DNA from: Heyndrickxia acidicola
Lineage (GTDB): Bacteria; Bacillota; Bacilli; Bacillales; Bacillaceae_C
Reading direction: 5' to 3'
Length of the DNA: 64,000 nt
NCBI RefSeq assembly: GCF_001636425.1
Contig: NZ_KV440953.1
Span: forward strand, 322,847 to 386,846
Made by a program: the position numbers and the translations under genes. The first letter of the stretch is position 1, and each line of letters starts with the position of its first letter. Shown piece by piece: positions 61,861 to 64,000 of the stretch. The notes beneath the pieces are model-generated. The model did no database searches. It was not told the origin of the DNA and worked only from the letters and a program-made list of their open reading frames with translations.

Positions 61861-61911
61861 TTTATCCTTTGTACGTAAAGAAAAAAACCATGCGAAAACA
61901 GCCTATATAAA
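61861..61911 (+). repeat. GTACGTAAAG interspersed repeat
   Basis: TTTGTACGTAAAGAAAAAAA then CATGCGAAAACAGCCTATAT. It ends about 9 bases before the xseA ribosome-binding site. The gap from 61690 holds only this. Confidence 0.7.
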
Positions 61912-61927
61912 AGTAAAGGGTGTTACC

Positions 61928-63286
61928 ATGTCTAATCCACAATATTTAACTGTACATGCATTAACCAAATACATAAAAAGAAAATTTGATGCCGATCCCC
62001 ATCTAGCCGACGTCTATGTCAAAGGGGAAATATCAAACTTTAAGCAGCATTCGAGCGGACACATGTACTTTACTCTTAAGGATAATAAAGCGCGAATTCT
62101 TGCTGTAATGTTTGCTGCTGCAAACCGGAAGCTAAAATTCACTCCTGAAAACGGAATGAATGTAATGCTGCGTGGATCCATATCTGTTTTCGAAGGAAGC
62201 GGCCAATACCAAATATACGCCAAAGACATGCAGCCTGATGGAGTCGGTGCATTATACCTTGCCTATGAACAACTAAAAGAAAAGCTTTCTGAGGAGGGCT
62301 TATTCGCTCCTGAAAGGAAACGGCCGCTTCCTGCCTATCCAAATGTGATCGGCGTAATTACCTCTCCAACTGGCGCAGCTGTAAGGGATATTATCACCAC
62401 CATTAAAAGGCGGTACCCAATTGGAAAAATCATTCTCCATCCCGCGCTTGTCCAGGGAGAAAAAGCTGCAGAGTCCATTGCTGCAGCTATCCAAAAAGCA
62501 AATGACATGAGACAGGCAGATGTATTAATTGTGGGCAGAGGCGGAGGATCCATAGAAGAATTATGGGCTTTTAATGAAGAAATCGTTGCCCGTGCCATTC
62601 ATCATTCTGAAATCCCAATTATATCAGCAGTTGGCCATGAAACTGATTCTACCATTGCTGATTTCGCAGCTGACCTTAGGGCACCAACCCCGACTGGTGC
62701 AGCAGAACTGGCTGTTCCGCATATTGATGAATTGATGGAGAGAGTCTTGAATCGAAAAGCCCGTTTAATCCGGAGTGTATCGGATATACTTCGCCACCAG
62801 CGAAAGAGGCTCGAATTTATTGAGCGGTCCTATATATTTCGAAATCCATACCGCTTGTATGAACCAAAGCTGCAGCAGCTTGACCGTTTAAATGAAAGGT
62901 TAACGAGGGATACAAAGCAAATTGTTGACCATAAATCTAGAACATTAAGTTCACTCCAGCAGCGGCTGGTATTTAAAAGCCCGTCTTTGCAGATTAAACA
63001 GCAGAGTGACCGCTTTAACAGGACGAAAAAAGAGCTGCTTCTAAACACTCAAAGAATATTGAAAGAAAAACAGCAGGAGTTTTCCAGGAAGCTGACTGTG
63101 CTTGAAGCATTAAGTCCATTAAAAGTTATGGAACGGGGTTACAGCCTGGCGTACAGTGAAAATGAAAATCTTTTAAAAAGTGTTGACCAAACGAAAACAG
63201 GAGATCAAATCCAAGTTATGCTGTCTGACGGTACACTATCTTGTACAGTAGACCAGATTGAGAGGAGAAAAAATCATGACGGATAA
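61928..63286 (+). CDS. xseA: Exodeoxyribonuclease VII large subunit
   Basis: The large subunit of ExoVII, 452 residues, which degrades single-stranded DNA from both ends with XseB. It has the N-terminal OB fold ([20 protein letters not shown], 20 residues), the catalytic barrel with [24 protein letters not shown] and [21 protein letters not shown], then a coiled-coil tail. ATG 61928 has AAAGGGTG ahead; the earlier ATG at 61820 is upstream of the interspersed repeat and is not supported. Confidence 0.95.
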   Translation: MSNPQYLTVHALTKYIKRKFDADPHLADVYVKGEISNFKQHSSGHMYFTLKDNKARILAVMFAAANRKLKFTPENGMNVMLRGSISVFEGSGQYQIYAKDMQPDGVGALYLAYEQLKEKLSEEGLFAPERKRPLPAYPNVIGVITSPTGAAVRDIITTIKRRYPIGKIILHPALVQGEKAAESIAAAIQKANDMRQADVLIVGRGGGSIEELWAFNEEIVARAIHHSEIPIISAVGHETDSTIADFAADLRAPTPTGAAELAVPHIDELMERVLNRKARLIRSVSDILRHQRKRLEFIERSYIFRNPYRLYEPKLQQLDRLNERLTRDTKQIVDHKSRTLSSLQQRLVFKSPSLQIKQQSDRFNRTKKELLLNTQRILKEKQQEFSRKLTVLEALSPLKVMERGYSLAYSENENLLKSVDQTKTGDQIQVMLSDGTLSCTVDQIERRKNHDG

Positions 63287-63500
63287 AATTTCATTTGAAG
63301 AAGCGATGGACCAGCTGGAAACGATTGTGGGGCGTTTGGAAGAAGGGGATGTTCCTCTCGAAGAAGCTATTTCCATTTATAAAAAAGGGATGGAGCTTTC
63401 AAAGGTTTGCCATGATAAGCTGAAAACAATTGAAGAACAGCTGACAAAAGTTATTACCGAGGACGGAGAAGAGGATTTTATTATTCAAGAGGAAGGGTAA
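63276..63500 (+). CDS. xseB: Exodeoxyribonuclease VII small subunit
   Basis: The small subunit of ExoVII, 74 residues, with the family helices [20 protein letters not shown] and [22 protein letters not shown] 63276 follows GAGAGGAG by 8 bases and lies inside the end of xseA, so the two are coupled. Confidence 0.95.
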   Translation: MTDKISFEEAMDQLETIVGRLEEGDVPLEEAISIYKKGMELSKVCHDKLKTIEEQLTKVITEDGEEDFIIQEEG

Positions 63501-63509
63501 GGGTTTCTG

Positions 63510-64000
63510 ATGGAAGCATTAAATTCTTTTATGGAAAAAAATATTAAGATCGTTGAAACGGAGCTTGGAAAATACATTTCCAGGCTGGAAGGTCCTGATG
63601 TGATTAAAAGTGCAATGGATTACTCTCTTCAAGCAGGAGGGAAAAGAATTCGTCCTATTTTGCTTTTAGCAACCATTGCTGCCTTTCAAGAGGAAATTGA
63701 GAAAGGACTGGCAGCTGCTTGTTCTCTGGAAATGGTTCACACCTATTCTTTAATCCATGATGACCTTCCGGCAATGGACAATGATGATCTTAGACGCGGA
63801 AAGCCTACTAATCACAAGGTATATGGAGAGGCAATGGCCATTTTGGCTGGAGACGGGCTTTTGACGTACAGTTTTCAGGTTATCACTGAGGATACAAGGC
63901 TTACAAATGAGCAAAAAGTGCAATTGGTTTCTCTTTTAGCAAAAATGTCGGGACCTGAAGGAATGGTTGGGGGTCAGGTAGCAGACATGGAGGGAGAAAA
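63510..64000 (+). CDS. ispA: Farnesyl diphosphate synthase IspA, N-terminal part
   Basis: The polyprenyl synthetase that makes geranyl and farnesyl diphosphate from IPP and DMAPP. 163 codons lie in the window and the frame runs off its end. It has GGKRIRPILLLA, the first Asp-rich motif DDLPAMDNDDLRRG, and GDGLLTYSFQV. AAGGGTTTCTG precedes the ATG at 63510, 9 bases after xseB. It completes the isoprenoid set with ispH and ispG. Confidence 0.92.
   Translation, partial: MEALNSFMEKNIKIVETELGKYISRLEGPDVIKSAMDYSLQAGGKRIRPILLLATIAAFQEEIEKGLAAACSLEMVHTYSLIHDDLPAMDNDDLRRGKPTNHKVYGEAMAILAGDGLLTYSFQVITEDTRLTNEQKVQLVSLLAKMSGPEGMVGGQVADMEGE

Noticed and set aside
1-64000. CRISPR array, prophage, integron or toxin-antitoxin system
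   Set aside because: No regularly spaced repeats, integrase, phage structural gene or paired toxin-antitoxin frame was found. The repeats seen are dispersed and intergenic.

Overview
The window is a stretch of a low-GC Firmicutes chromosome, almost certainly a spore-forming member of Bacillaceae (Bacillus sensu lato). The gene order follows the Bacillus subtilis yqfO to yqiD segment nearly gene for gene. A complete comG competence-pilus operon, the eight-gene spoIIIA operon, the glycine-riboswitch gcv operon and Shine-Dalgarno-dependent TTG/GTG starts all fit. It is not B. subtilis itself. The pst phosphate operon and mntR are missing from their usual places, a znuCB-zur zinc block and a B12-dependent ribonucleotide reductase are present instead, and several interspersed-repeat families fill the intergenic spaces.

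Layout: 0-8 kb holds the yqfO 3' end, ispH, yqfQ, cshB, nfo, yqfT and znuC-znuB-zur. 8.0-9.05 kb is a 1,031-bp cassette with terminal inverted repeats and a perfect 9-bp target duplication. It lies in what was the terminator hairpin between zur and yqfW and carries only a frameshifted DinB-family gene. 9.2-19.7 kb holds yqfW, yqfX, ispG, yqfZ, yqgB, yqgC, sodA, yqgE, pbpA and two small membrane-anchored proteins. 19.9-26.7 kb holds rpmG, yqgN, yqgO, a rhomboid protease without the usual C-terminal extension, an unknown anchored protein, yqgQ, glcK, a DUF2759 gene, yqgX and yqgY.

A tRNA-Gln precedes comGABCDEFG, aroK and yqzE (27-32 kb). The divergent yqhG-yqhH pair and the tandem glycine riboswitch with gcvT-gcvPA-gcvPB follow (32-39 kb). 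Next come a COG3910-type ATPase, yqhL, lipM, a class II ribonucleotide reductase behind two NrdR-like boxes, a patatin-like phospholipase, yqhP, yqhQ, yqhR, aroQ, a prolidase and efp (39-51 kb). The last part holds spoIIIAA-AH, accB-accC-yqhY, nusB, folD, xseA-xseB and the start of ispA (52-64 kb).

Functionally the window joins isoprenoid synthesis (ispH, ispG, ispA), envelope synthesis, zinc uptake, competence, one-carbon and lipoyl metabolism (gcv, lipM, folD, yqgN), deoxyribonucleotide supply, fatty-acid initiation and the sporulation channel. The least expected item is the DinB cassette inside the zur terminator. The most informative regulatory signals are a Zur-like operator just downstream of the znuC promoter and paired NrdR-like boxes ahead of nrdJ.
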